Positions 9,790 through 21,010 are shown, numbered from the stretch's first letter. The stretch: DNA of 64,000 bases from Homarus americanus (GCF_018991925.1 NW_024725489.1:5824226-5888225); one strand, 5' to 3'. The notes: generated by a model not told the origin, from the sequence alone. Numbers and translations: made by a program.

Positions 9790-11182
9790 GAAGAAGTTTT
9801 GGGGTGGTGAAGAAGCTAGTGCTGACCGTGTTGCGGCTAGGGAATTTCCTCCGTTTTTACGTGAGATTATGGAGGACCAGGCGTTTAAAATGGACGAATC
9901 TGGTCTTTTTTGGAAAAAGCTACCTTCCAAGACCTTCGTTGTGAAGAATGCCAGCAAGTATCGGGGCCGGAAGTTGCAGAAGGAGCGCATCACCGTCCTG
10001 TTTACCACCAATGCCTCTGGTACCTGTAAGCTCAAGTTATCGGTGATCCACACAGCCCGCAAGCCGCACGCCTACAAGAGCATGGACATGACCAAGCTAA
10101 ATGTCCACTGGCTGACCGCACGTAAGGCGTGGATGTTCTCTACACTGTCCCTCTCCTGGTTTGATGACTGTTTCGTTCCCGATGTGAAGAAATTCTGTGA
10201 GTAACAGAATGTGCCATTCAAGATTTTGTTGCTGCTGGACAACGCACCAGGACACTCGCCCCTACTGTTAGATCGTCACCCCAACGTAAAAATGGTCTTC
10301 CTTCCTCCCAACACTACGTCTATATTACAGCCCATGGACCAAGAGTTAATCTGTAATGTAAAAGCTGCATTCTCAACTAAAAAATTCAAGCTCCTGAACG
10401 ACTACACCAACACCAGGGAAGAGTTGCGTAACCTGAGTGACACCACCACCGATAGCAAGAGCGAAGAAGACGAGGATCAACAGTTGGCAGAGCAAAAAAT
10501 ACTTTTCAAACAATTCTGGAGAGTATTAAACATCAAGAAAGCTGTGGACTTCTTGGTGGAGGCATGGGATCAGCTGTCTGTAGCAACTGTTCGTCATGCA
10601 TGGAGACATGTGTTGCAAGGTATTCCAGGTGGGAGGCAGAGTCAATCTGTGACTGGTGAGGTTCAGACTGTTGCAGTAGCAGTGGACCTTGCCAGAGAAG
10701 CTGCGCAGAGTGTTACAGCTGCAGGCTTCTCCGAGACCACCAACGACGACATCCTGGAGGTGATAAGGGATCCTGATGTGACTACCGACGAGATGGTAGA
10801 TGATGATGACGTCAGTGAAGAGGCAGGTGGTGCGTCATCCCAAGAAGAACACCGCTTATCCCATAGTAATGTTAGGGGTGCCATCAAGTGTGTCGAGAAA
10901 GTCAAGCTCCTCCTTTCCGACGACCATGACGCAAACAGGTATGAAATCTTCACTACCCAGCTGTTGCAGACTATGGAGCCCTACTTCAAGGTTTATCACG
11001 ACAACAAAAACACTAGCCGTCAGCAAAGCATAACAGAGTTCTTCGCCCGCAACCCACCACAGCCAGCCCAAGCCAGTGATAGTGACAGAGGTAGAGACAG
11101 TGAAGATGACTTTGAGGGATTTGTCAGGGAGGCCCTGACAAGTGTGGATGACAGTGATGGTGACTCACCTGAGGGCCAGTAG
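9790..11182 (+). pseudogene. pogo/Tigger transposase, DDD catalytic domain, one in-frame stop
   Basis: The frame reads GGEEASADRVAAREFP and then the DDE superfamily catalytic motifs: first Asp in KMDESGLFWKKLPS, second in LLLLDNAPGHSP, third in PPNTTSILQPMDQ. All three acidic residues are present. The only break in this stretch is a TAA at 10202-10204 (CE*QNVPFK). After it the frame stays in register for 323 residues to a natural-looking acidic C-terminus ending DGDSPEGQ. The N-terminal CENP-B-type HTH is missing, so this is a 5'-truncated copy. The family call is firm. A single nonsense change suggests a fairly recent loss. Confidence 0.93.
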
Positions 11183-11470
11183 CCTGCCCTCTGCCTCGGA
11201 ACCAGCCTCCATCCCCGTATGCCGACCCATTTCTTCTACTAACGTAAGTGTTCAACCTAACTTTTAGTTTTCCTAACCTAACCTTTATTTTTCCTAACTT
11301 AACCTTTATTTTTCCTAACCTAACCTCTTCTATATTGTGTGTGCATACCATCATAAAGTTAAGATAAAATTTTTACTGCAACATAGTTGTGTCGTTAAAA
11401 AGTGGAGTTTGGGGGTCGGCCCGGTCTCTATTTCAATTAATCCCATATGTTATGTTGTTCACTTTACGCC
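11183..11470 (+). mobile_element. 3' flank of the Tigger element
   Basis: Sequence from about 11334 (TTGTGTGTGCATACCATCAT, then AAAAAGTGGAGTTTGGGGGT) matches 37383-37505, where it forms the right part of another Tigger element ending in GCAGACTCCACCG. It also carries four spaced CCTAAC(C/T)TAACC motifs at 11253-11325, with roughly 25-bp spacing. Confidence 0.65.
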
Positions 11471-11914
11471 GTACCCTATGGGTTATATTAACTGCTATAT
11501 ATAACCGGTCAGAATTACTGGACTTAATTTCTCACTTGACTTGGGGTTTATTAAAGATTATTAGATGGTAATTGCAGTGGAAGCGCCCCTTTGAGAGAAA
11601 TCCTGAACCAGCACAAGAACACTTAAATTTACTTAACAAAATGAATTCTCCGTGACCCGTGGAAGGATAGCGTCTGTGATTGGGATGAATGAGACACACT
11701 GTAAAATTTAGACACTTATATTCCCTCCAACACTACAGACACAATCAAATAATGGTACACCAACAGATGCGCACCTCTTAACCTGAACCTGATACACTAC
11801 TCTGGGGAATAAAAGTTATACATAATATTGAAATTATTAGCAACTCGGACAATGCCTCATTAGACAACAATAAATTCAAAGTATTAAAACGTGTTGCCTG
11901 CACACATGAAACAA
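11471..11914. other. Unassigned AT-rich stretch
   Basis: No coding sequence longer than background and no repeat shared with other parts of the window was recognised. Confidence 0.4.
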
Positions 11915-12166
11915 GCCTTAAGGGCTTTCAACAAAATAATATCAACCACTGGGGATTTGGTATAAAAAATAGGAAATTATTAACTCTACAATGAATAGGC
12001 CGTAAATGCACTGAAGAAAATTATATCAAGCACTGAGAAAGTGGTATAAAAAATAAGAACTTACTAACTCCACCCTGAATAAGCCTTAAGGGTTTTCAAA
12101 AAAATAATATCACCCACTGAGGGAATGGTATAAAAATAGAAATTATAAAGAAATATTAACTGCATT
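11915..12166. repeat. 84-bp tandem repeat, three diverged units
   Basis: Units start with GCCTTAAGGG or GCCGTAAATG at 11915, 11999 and 12083, exactly 84 bp apart. Each contains A.TATCA..CACTG and TGGTATAAAAA. Divergence between units is substantial, so the array is old. Confidence 0.85.
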
Positions 12167-13380
12167 AAAAGAACTAAATCACAGTATCACTTACAACAGA
12201 AAGGAGGAACCTCATTTGAAAAACAGTTCCCTCATTCTCTGGCATCAATTAGTGACACAACCATTAAAAAACAATACTATCAAAATTATTTAAGAAATAT
12301 TAACTACACACAGCAAGACATCATCAGTAACTGAAAAAATAGTATTAACTACACACAAAAATATTATCACTATTATTAAGAAGTTACTGAGTCCACCAAT
12401 ACCCGTGAACCATGCTTCCTAACCTAACACATAGATTCCACCTGCACCCGTAGTTTTTTAAGGCACAACCAACAGGCACCCGTAGTTTAAGGCCCAAACA
12501 AGCCTTTCTCAACCTTGGAAAATGTTCCTCTAAGTTCCACTAGACTCCTGGTCCCAGTGTGTGACCCTGTATCACTCAGCTGACCTCATTTTGCACTCAG
12601 TACATCTATGAAAAGGAAGTGAGTGGGCCAATCAGACCTTGTTTAGTTGAGAGAAGCTTTAGCTTCTCGTAGTAAAAGGTTTCCACTAACTGCTTGAAGA
12701 TATGTGATATTGTTAGCCGAGGTAGAAGAGATCTGGCGACCCCAGACGATCGTCAGTTGTGCACCCAGACAGCTGGTTTCACTTCAGAGATCCCTGGCTA
12801 ACCCAGCTGACCAGTGACAAGCCTGCACTGATCGTTCCAACTGCGACAATCGCTAATCATCAATCACCAATGGCAGTCTCAAACGGCAGTCAATCTCTCG
12901 CAGTCATCACTCGCAGTCATGTGGGTTCTGACGGAACCGCAATAACCATTGCGCTTAAGCGTTACCAGATTACCGCTTCTATTCAAACCCTGTCTGAGAT
13001 TTAATTTGAGACTTACTAAGATACTGCGCAACAGTCGGAACACAGGTGACTTGGGACCACATCGTTTTGTTCCTCTGACGCCCAGTCTGTCCTCTGTCAA
13101 AGCTGGTTGCCCGACTGAGCGTGCCAGTCAAACTGTGTCCTTTAGGGCGTATCATATTCTTTTCCGTCACGGCAACTTTTCTTGGGACTCTGCAATATTA
13201 TTTAGACTGAAATGATTCATATTTCAAATTTAATACCGTTATCAATTGTTATGTTGGTGTCCATGATGACCTGACAAATTACATTTAAATATCGCGGCCT
13301 AGTTCATCAATATGTGAGCGCGTCTTCCCTCAGACGTCCTGAAACTCCGTAGTATCACCAATGGTATGTCGGGAATTTAT

Positions 13381-13381
<1 letters not shown>
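12167..13381. other. Unassigned stretch, possibly LTR and leader of an unidentified retroelement
   Basis: No recognisable protein is present. A TGGCGACC motif at about 12734, of the kind used as a tRNA primer site after an LTR, is followed by a GC-richer leader-like stretch with repeated CAATC/GCAGTC motifs (12830-12920). No gag homology or second LTR was found, so this is only a suggestion. The 88-residue and shorter frames here have no recognised features. Confidence 0.25.

Positions 13382-13424
<43 letters not shown>
13382..13424. repeat. (AT)n microsatellite
   Basis: Uninterrupted AT dinucleotide run of about 43 bp. Confidence 0.97.
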
Positions 13425-13428
<4 letters not shown>

Positions 13429-13784
13429 TATTTTTTTGTATCTGTTAATGAGGCTGAGTAATGATAGTAATATAATGTATATCAATTAAAATCAGACAAC
13501 TGGAGATCGGCTTGGAGATCATCGATAGGTGACCGCTGTCACCGTTCTCGCCCTTTTCGAGAGCACAGTAAAGAATGATCCATGTCAGCAGATGCATTCC
13601 CACGCCATGTCACTTAATTCTTCAGGATTCTGAATCTGTGGTAAAGATATTTAACTACCCTGTGTTAGCAGGCGGCTGCAATTCCTACCATTGTGTGTCG
13701 CTCCGGTTGCCATACAGTATGATTTTGAGATTATTTAAAGCAATGGGTTTCTATCTTTCAAATATAGTGGGGCAGCTAAATGCA
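13425..13784. other. Unassigned stretch
   Basis: No coding homology recognised. A 102-residue frame beginning at 13575 runs into the terminal inverted repeat of the following element and is not convincing. Confidence 0.35.
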
Positions 13785-14036
13785 ATTTTTCAAGAGAATC
13801 ATGCAAATGGTGATACAAGCACCAAATTTGGCATGGTAATTCTCAAATGGTTACTAGTCAATTTTGCCTTATTGGCCATTTGAAAATGCAAGATGGCGGC
13901 CATTTTTCAAGATGGCCGCTATATTGACCTTCAAAAGTTGATTTTTCTTATAGAAATTGATGTAGTTGGACAATCTGAGTGATCTTGGTGTCGATATGTA
14001 AGTTTTCAAGCGTGCTCAGATGATTTTTTATAGTTT
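13785..14036. repeat. Left terminal inverted repeat arm
   Basis: The reverse complement of 16118-16352 aligns over its whole length with scattered substitutions and small indels, including the double GATGGC(G/C)GC(C/T) motif. Confidence 0.8.
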
Positions 14037-14149
14037 TAAGTCCATTTTAACATTTTTATCCACATAAAATAACACTTTTAGTAAAGAAAAATATAACAAA
14101 AAAGAACTTACTAAAAAACAAGTACTCACTATTAGCACTGGTTCCTGAG

Positions 14150-15628
14150 ACTTCTCCTGACAGTACATCTTTGTGCATTTACTGCTGTTCACATATGCAG
14201 CTGCAAATTGCTGTGCAGGAAAGTCCAGAGCGAAAGCATTAGCATCTCTTTCTTTCAGGAACATTTGGTCAGCTCCTGACAGCATGATGCAATCGGGGGA
14301 AGAGTCGTCCAGCGTATCTGCCATGCTTCTCCCTTCTGCGTCCATCCCCAGTTGACAGGACTGCTGGTCTCTGGATTGGAGATTGTTGCCTAGCCCAGAT
14401 GATACCAGCTTGGTAGGCAGCCCGCTTTGCATGTTCCTTGAGGGTTGCCTGGGTTGGTGGAATGGAGTCATGGTCTCTGCTTGCGGGAAAAGAGATTTAG
14501 TCTTGCCTCATCTACACCAGTGGCTGCACTAGATCTGTCGTACATGAGAACAACAAATCTTTCCAGCTTCTGCAGGTCAGCATCAGCAACTGTTCAATGC
14601 ATCCTTCATGAAATCATAAATGTACTGCTGAAGTGTGACTTGTGCTGAAGCATTTCCCGTCGTATCATTCCAGCAGCCTTGGCCAGATGGATCGCGTCAC
14701 CGTATTTGCTTGCTTGTGCCAGATTGAGCCAACATCCTTCTCAAAGGCCAGTAGGATATCTCTTCCTTGGTGATGAGCTTGCAGCTGGGGGATGTGAAAA
14801 AGCAGCTGGTCCTTCAGTCGAGTAGCATGAACATCGGGCGAGCCAACACCCAGCTGCTCAAGTCTCTGTCTGTAGAGTGTGACCAAGTCAACAAGTCAGA
14901 AAATGGGTGGTTCAGTACCTTCACTAGAAGCTTTCATCTGAGTGATGTAAGTGACCAGTTCAGAGAAAGCAGTTGGGTATGCGTCCTTGTTCGGATGAAG
15001 CTCTTGTGCTTCTTCTTGCTTATGAGCATTTCGGTGTGTTCTTTCTCGGTTGTACAGGTCTGCCAGGCAGCGAGGGTGATACATCAGTTCTTGTGCCACA
15101 ACATCTCCTGCACTTAGTTTGGAAAGGAGTTTTTTCCATCGCTAAGTGTCTTCGCACAATCATTCAATCTTTTATTAAGTTTCATTGTCATTACATGTCT
15201 TATGTCATCTCCCGAATCTTCTTCTTCACATAGAAAGCATTCTGTTGCTTTGGGGTCTCTGACCATTCGTGGTATCTTGCTATTGCTGCTCTCCTCTGTA
15301 GCAACTGCAGAGGTTCGCCTTTTCTGAGCTCTATTTAACTTTGTGTTGCTGAACAGAAGTCTGCGACTCTCATGATACTGCACCTTGCTTCTCCTCAAGG
15401 TCTCCTCTATCCCATCATCTTCAACAAGTCTTGAGGGTCAAGCTTGATTGGCAGTGCATTGATTGAATGAAATAAAGGAATATACCTCGCCAAGCTCTTG
15501 TAACCGTCATCTCCTTTTTTGGCAGGATTTGCATGTGGAGACTTAAGATCTTCCTTCTTATCCTGTTGACAAAGACAACACTTTGCCCAGTCAGTGAGGA
15601 ATGATTTGTAGGTAGATTTTGTGTCCAT
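14150..15628 (-). pseudogene. Uncharacterised Cys-rich protein (CxxC N-terminus, CXC-like C-terminus), internally deleted
   Basis: Pieces in several frames read in consistent order on the minus strand. The N-terminus (15628 onward) has KSFLTDWAKCCLCQQDKKEDL, a CxxC zinc-like motif. Next come YHESRRLLFSNTKLNRAQKRR (15370), CFLCEEEDSGDDIRH (15240), AGDVVAQELMYHPRCLADLY (15105), LYRQRLEQLGV with LQAHHQGRDILLAFEKDVGS (14880-14720), then WGWTQKGEAW..RWTTLP (about 14350) and a Cys-rich FRSGLSCTAICSCIC tail (about 14210). I recognise this as a protein family amplified in invertebrate genomes, but I know no assigned function. The usual large central region appears to be missing. Frameshifts and stops mark it as a pseudogene. 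Confidence 0.6.
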
Positions 15629-16117
15629 AACTATTTTTGATCTTCAGGGCCGAGGGTTTATCCTTTTACCACCCTGATGAGCACTTTCTTGTATGGGATA
15701 CAACTAGGTACATGCATTTTGCCCTACATCTAGTCCGATCGTTCATCCAGTGTCATTAGTCCCGTGCGATCTGTACACCATCCAGATAACTAAAACCCCG
15801 TTATCCTTGGCTCGGCTCTCCCGCGCTGGCACATCCTGTCAATTCAAGTGCGGCTGCTTAACTGATTTGGGGTTGGTTAAACAGCATTTAGGACACTAAG
15901 CTGTTGCAGTATGACATGCTTTTTCTTAGCTGACACTGAACCCCATGCTGGGTTGCACAGCAGTGATGTCACCAGTGTGCCCTGGTAGTGCCCAACAATC
16001 ACTCCCTCACATGCAGAGACCCTCTGCATGCTACTCTCACCTAGTTGGAAAAAACATAAAACCAGTACATAAAACCAGTCATAAATAAGACAAATATATA
16101 TCTGAGAGTATCAGAAA

Positions 16118-16352
16118 TAGAAAAATCAACTGAGCACGCTTGAAAACACATATATCGACACTAAGATCATTTAGATTGACCAACTACATCAATTTCTATA
16201 AAAAAATCATCTTTCGAAGGTCAATTTGGCAGCCATCTTGAAAAATGGCCGCCATCTTGGATTTCCAATTGGCCAATCAGGCAGATTTGACCAGTAGCCC
16301 CTAGGGTATGATCATGCCAAATTTCATGTTTGTATCACCATTTGCACGATTT
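16118..16352. repeat. Right terminal inverted repeat arm
   Basis: Inverted partner of 13785-14036. Contains one copy of the 24-bp GGCCGCCATCTTGG motif that is amplified to about six copies at 44593-44743. Confidence 0.8.
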
Positions 16353-17090
16353 TTCCATTATCCGCTCTACTAATAATCAAAATCTTCCGCTCCGACCTCT
16401 TCCATTTATACGAGCAAGAAGGGCACGAAGATCAGAACCCAGACGGTCACGGGTGGACAGCCCAAGTAAAGAAGAGGAAGAGGAGATCCTCATCCCCATT
16501 ATCACAAGCACACGACCCATAGCAGCCCGCCTATCAGAAACAAGACACACCAAGAAAAAAAGACGAAGAAACAAGAAAACAGTTACCTGACAAGACGTCC
16601 AGACAACATATCACCACCAGTCTCCTCCCTCTCCCCCTCTGCTGCCAAGGACACACGTGGGTCATACCAACAGTAAAGAGGGCCCTCAATGGACCCCCTC
16701 CCCCCCCCAGCTGTATTTGTTCCCTACCTGCGCCATTTACCGCTCTTCCCGCCCCCCACTGCCTGACACACCACCTTTTTCACTTTTTCTTTTATCCTCT
16801 TCGCCACTGACTGACTCGAATGTAGAAAAAATGGCAATAGGAAAATATGGCACTGGAAAAAAAAGCATAATCATCAGACTAGGAAAAAATGGCACAATTT
16901 TTTTTTACATGTTTTCGCTAAAATTTTATTACGTTTGTTACTGAAACCTACTTAGTGTTACATCAACGTCATAACATAAAACATTTATTACCTTTAACTA
17001 AAAAATTCTACCGTATGTTAGCGAAAACTATTACATAAATGAATTACAATATAGAAAATGCCACATTAAATATTATTGTTTACGGTTTCC
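16353..17090 (+). other. Unassigned segment within copy A
   Basis: Frames at 16330-16590 encode a basic/acidic low-complexity peptide (RARRARRSEPRRSR, EEEEE) that is conserved in copy C (44801-45058) only because the DNA is duplicated. A CCCTCC-rich stretch follows. It could be LINE ORF1 or 5' sequence upstream of the LINE fragment at 17091, but no domain was recognised. Confidence 0.35.
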
Positions 17091-17700
17091 AACGAATGTT
17101 GTAGCAAAACTACAGGAAAATCTAATTAAATTTTTAGAATGGTCTGAAAATGGTAGATGAAATTTAATGTAGACAAATGTAAAGTACTCAGTATAGGAGA
17201 TGTAAACAGATACCAGATGAACAACGTTGTTATAGAGAAATCCGACTGTGAGAAAGATTTAGGAGTAATGATAAGTAGGGATCGTAAACCTAGTAAAAAA
17301 TGTGTATTTGCTCGAAACAAGGCTAATAAAGTACTTGGGTTCATAAAAGACGAGAGAGGTTACAAGACTAGAGAGGTCATCCTAAAACTATATCTAGCTC
17401 TTGTGAGACCTCAGTTGGATTACGCAGTTCAGTTCTGGTCACCGTACTACAGAATGAATATAGAATCCCTAGAAAGAATTCATGAGGAGAATGACAAGAC
17501 TAATCCCGGGCATTAGGAACCTTGAGTACAGAGACAAGTTAAATAAAGCATCTTAATTTGCACTCCCTCGAGAGACGTAGAGTGAGGGGCGATACGATCG
17601 AGGTGTATAAATGGCAGTCAGGGCTAAACAAAGATGATATAACAAGTTATCAAACACCATATTTAACTCAAATACGCTGGATAGTTTCAAATATAGGCTC
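17091..17700 (+). pseudogene. CR1-like LINE reverse transcriptase C-terminal fragment
   Basis: EKLQENLIKFLEWSE, then MKFNVDKCKVLSIGD, SDCEKDLGVMISRDRKPS and LKLYLALVRPQLDYAVQFWSPYY. This is the thumb and post-RT region typical of CR1/L2-type LINEs. A frameshift lies before the MKFNVDK part, and sequence after about 17516 decays. Copy C carries the same fragment at 45523-46130. Confidence 0.85.
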
Positions 17701-17814
17701 GTTAGCTCATTTGTGGTTGTGAACTCGAAGTGTAATTTGTTGTGCCATTTTCTCATCGTATGAAAATGTTGTAATTTTTTCCGATTACCGACCGGCTCGC
17801 AAGCTGCTTGGGCG

Positions 17815-18075
17815 GACATGTACTGGCTCTGTTGCACACTGTTGACATTACTGGGCATGTACTGGCTCTGTTACACACTGTTGACAAGTACTGGGCATGT
17901 ACTGGCTCTGTTACACACTGTTGGCAAGTACTGTACCTGGCATGTACTGGCTCTGTTACACACTGTTGACAAGTACTGGCCATGTACTGGCTCTGTTACT
18001 CACTGTTGGCAAGTACCTGGCATGTACTGACTCTGTTACATACTGTTGGCAAGTACTGGGCATGTACTGACTCCA
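17815..18075. repeat. ~40-bp minisatellite derived from a LINE 3' tail
   Basis: About six units of GCATGTACTGGCTCTGTTAC / ACACTGTTGACAAGTACTGG. The unit equals the reverse complement of the region just after the LINE ORF2 C-terminus, present as a single copy in other LINE copies (for example 36985-37030). It abuts the minus-strand LINE at 18075. Confidence 0.85.
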
Positions 18076-18470
18076 GAATGCATCTAAACCTACTATAGTG
18101 TTGGTCAAGTGTGACCTTGAAAGAGCTCACACTTGGTGCCGTCACAATACTGCCAGGTTGTTCCAAGAGTTCACAACTCTCTCCGAAAAAGTAAGCCCTC
18201 ACTTTTTTCTGGACTTGTGGCTTCTTCAACCTTGAGTTGTAACCCCTTGTGGAGTGTGCGTCTGCCAGCTCCAGGTTTGGGCACTCGACTGAGTTGTGTC
18301 CTTTGAGATGTTTATATATATCAATTAGGTCACCCCTTGCCTGTTTGTAGTATAAGCTAGGCAGTTGCAGGCGTTCTAATCTCTCTGGGTAGCTGAGGTG
18401 CCGAAGTGCAGGCACCAGTCTGGTGGCCCTACTTTGGTCTGGTTACGCTTACGCCCCCCTGTAACACGCT
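18076..18470 (-). pseudogene. CR1-like LINE ORF2 C-terminal fragment
   Basis: The frame begins MPALRHLSYPERLERLQLPS and continues QARGDLIDIYKHLKGH, CPNLELADAHSTRGYNSRLK, KVRAYFFGESCELLEQ and SFKVTLDQHYS. This is the terminal region of CR1-like ORF2 seen in several other copies here (36542, 51804, 47665). No catalytic RT motifs are included. Confidence 0.85.
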
Positions 18471-18621
18471 TAATCGGGCTCTTATGTGATTTACTGAATG
18501 AATATCTGTGTATCTGTAAATCTATATGTTTATCTCTATATATATATGGAAATATAGAAATGTTTATCTCTGTATCTATTTGTTTATATATCTATAATGC
18601 GTCTAGTTATTGATCTACAAT

Positions 18622-18968
18622 ATAACACTGGTAACAGTTTCCAAGTTCTAAGTTTAGAAGCTCCAAAAGTTGTTGGTAGCGAAAAGCAGAGCAGGGAAGA
18701 TGACAGCGGAAGGAGCAGGAGGTTAGGAAGGGAATTGTAGTGGGAGAGATAGTGCCGTGGCTTTACATGACTGCGTTTATTTGGTTAGCGCATAGGGCAC
18801 GTATTTGGATTTTTGTCTGCGTTAGGTGTGTGATCCTCGGGTCACCACTCCTCCGGATTGTGTTAGTTCCAAGTTTAGAAGCTCCAACAACTTTCCCTGA
18901 ATACGAATTCGCAACCTTTCGATTTACAACAGGTACCTACTTACTGCTAGGTGAACAGGGCACCATTG
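18622..18968 (+). mobile_element. Insertion specific to copy A, including a SINE body fragment
   Basis: Absent from copy C, where the flanks join at about 48300. The part from about 18880 (AGAAGCTCCAACAACTTTCC, TACGAATTCGCAACC) matches the body of the tRNA-Ala-derived SINE at 32571-32928, reverse orientation. The remainder is unidentified. Confidence 0.65.
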
Positions 18969-19574
18969 TAAGCGACTTTAATAGTGTGTACGTCACCATA
19001 CTTTCTTTTAACATATCTTCGTGCCATTTCAAACTCTTCGCCTAAACATAAACCGTTTCTATAACATTTCGTTCTTTACCTTCACTTAAAAACCATAAAG
19101 AACTATATAAAACTTTTTATGTTTGTATTATCCGTTTCTCTTCAATTTCTTTCTTCACCGTCATATAAAACATTATATAAGAACTGCTGCGATACGTCGT
19201 GGTGATTGCTGACATAAGCAACTAGCTGACCAAATTATATTAACATGAGTTACCACCACCTATTGTACCCTAATTTTCTCGTTTAAAATAGTCAAGAATC
19301 ATTTGATATAGCGATATGATTATTTTTATTATATTTACACCCATCTCTCTCTATATATATAGCTTAGTGATTATGGGTAATAGTTATATGATAAAAAGAA
19401 ATAATTTGGATGGTCGTGTGTGTATGACAATATCTGGTGAGAACTGGCAACTGATGCGGGAGTTTGTGTTGACGAGAGTGACTAGTCGTTTAGGTCCAGT
19501 CCAGCCTTATAACAGGTAGGGGATAGATATAGTGACTCAGTGCTTCGATCGCTCTACGACTCTACACGGTACAA

Positions 19575-20740
19575 CCATCCAATGCGTCAGGTGTGTGTGT
19601 ATTGGTTGTGCGTTAGGTGTGTGTGTATTGGTCGTGCATCAGGTGTGTGTGTGTGTGTATTGGTCGTGCATCAGGTGTGTGTGTGTGTTGGTCGTGCGTC
19701 AGGTGTGTGTGTGTGTGTGTTGGTCATTGCGTCAGGTGTGTGTGTGGTAGTGCGTCAGGTGTGTTGGTCATGCGTCAAATGTTTGTGTGTGTTGGTCGTA
19801 CGTCAGGTGTGTGTGTGTGTTGGTCGTGCGTCAGGTGTGTGTGTATATTTGTAGTGCGTCAGGTGTGTTGGTCATGCGTCAAGTGTGTGTATGTGTTGGT
19901 CGTGCGTCAGGTGGGTGTTGGTCGTGCGTCGTGTGTGTGTTGGTCAGTGCGTCAGGTGTGTGTTGGTCGTGCGTCAGGTGTGTGTTGATCGTGAGTCAGG
20001 TGTGTGTGTGTTGGTCGTGCGTCAGGTGTGGTCGTGCCTCATGTGTGTGTTGGTCGTGCGTCATGTGTGTGTGTTGGTCAGCCGTCATGTGTGTTGGTCA
20101 TGCGTCAGGTGTGTGAGTGTTGGTCGTGCGTCATGTGTGTGTTGTGATCGTGAGTCAAGGTGTGTGTGTGTTGGTCGTGCGTCAGGTTTGTGCTGGTCGT
20201 GCGTCAAGGTGTGTGTTGGTCGTGCTTCGTATGTGTGTGTTGGTCATGCGTCAGGTGTGTATTGGTCGTACGTCAGGTGTGTATTGGTCATTACGTTGTC
20301 CTTGTTGGTCGTGCGTCAGGTGTGTGTGTTGGTCGTGCGTCAAGTGTGTGTGTTGGTCATGCATCCTTGTGTGTACTTTGGTCATTACGTCAAGTTGTGT
20401 TTTGAGTCGTGCGTCATGTGTGTTGGTCGGCCATGTGTGTGTATGTATGTTGGTGTGCATCTGGCAGTGTGTGTGTTGTTGTTCGTTACGTGTCAAGTCA
20501 TGTTTGGTCGTGCGTCACAATATGTGTATGTTGGTCGTGCGTCATGTGTGTTGTGTGTGTGTGTTGGTCGTGCGTCATGTGTGTGTGTGCTGGTCGTGCG
20601 TCCATATGTGTGCTGGTCGTGCGTCAGGTGTGTGCTGGTCGTGCGTCATGTATTGGCTCGTGCGTCGGTGCGTGTTGGTCATAGCGTCATATGTTTGTGT
20701 GTTGGTCGTGCGTCAGGTGTGGTGTATGGTCGTGCATCCA
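19575..20740 (+). repeat. TG-rich minisatellite (GGTCGTGCGTCAGGTGTGTG family)
   Basis: Units of roughly 20-35 bp made of GGTCGTGCGTCAGG plus a variable TG run. Long Cys/Val/Trp-rich frames (for example 303 and 219 residues) are by-products of the repeat. The array is split in copy A by the insertion at 20745-22615 and resumes at 22620-22980. Copy C has one block at 48905-49425. Confidence 0.93.
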
Positions 20741-20901
20741 TGTTTCTGCCTACTCATGGCAAAGGATTACGAGTAGTTCACAAAGGGTCAGTGTAACTAA
20801 CCCGTGGTCAAGATATTACTGGCATTGAATTTAGTATTTCAAATAAATTCTTTATTTGTTCTATACATAAAGAAACTTTTTCACAACCAGCGTGATTGCA
20901 G

Positions 20902-21010
20902 GAGTGTGAGGCAGTATCTGGCTGCAGGGTGTGAGGCAGTATGCCTGGCTGCAGGAGTGTGAGGCAGTATGTCTGGCTGCAGGAGTGTGAGGCAGTATGT
21001 CTGGCTGCAG
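20902..21010. repeat. 28-bp tandem repeat, about four units
   Basis: Unit TGTGAGGCAGTATGTCTGGC plus TGCAGGAG, with minor variation. Confidence 0.9.

Larger units (their letters stand above)
13785..16352 (-). mobile_element. DNA element with ~230-bp terminal inverted repeats carrying a Cys-rich protein remnant
   Basis: The left arm (about 13785-14036) and right arm (about 16118-16352) are inverted copies of roughly 80% identity. They share TGCAAATGGTGATACAA at the outside, GATGGCGGCCATTTTTCAAG in the middle and TTTTCAAGCGTGCTCAG at the inside. Between them lies a degenerate minus-strand gene (14150-15628). The exact outer ends and any target duplication could not be fixed. The right arm recurs at 44461-44830 in contig C. 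Confidence 0.7.

Noticed and set aside
11253..11325. Interstitial telomere repeat array
   Set aside because: The CCTAA motifs are few and separated by T-rich spacers, not a continuous array.
12759..13215. Short frames near 12759-13215 as a gene
   Set aside because: Several overlapping frames on both strands, none with recognisable motifs; more like an LTR leader or random sequence.
16330..16590. Conserved 85-86-residue basic protein (also at 44801-45058)
   Set aside because: Conservation is explained by the DNA duplication; non-coding flanks are equally conserved and no domain is visible.
19540..20796. Cys/Trp/Val-rich frames up to 303 residues
   Set aside because: By-products of the TG-rich minisatellite; all three frames give similar low-complexity peptides.
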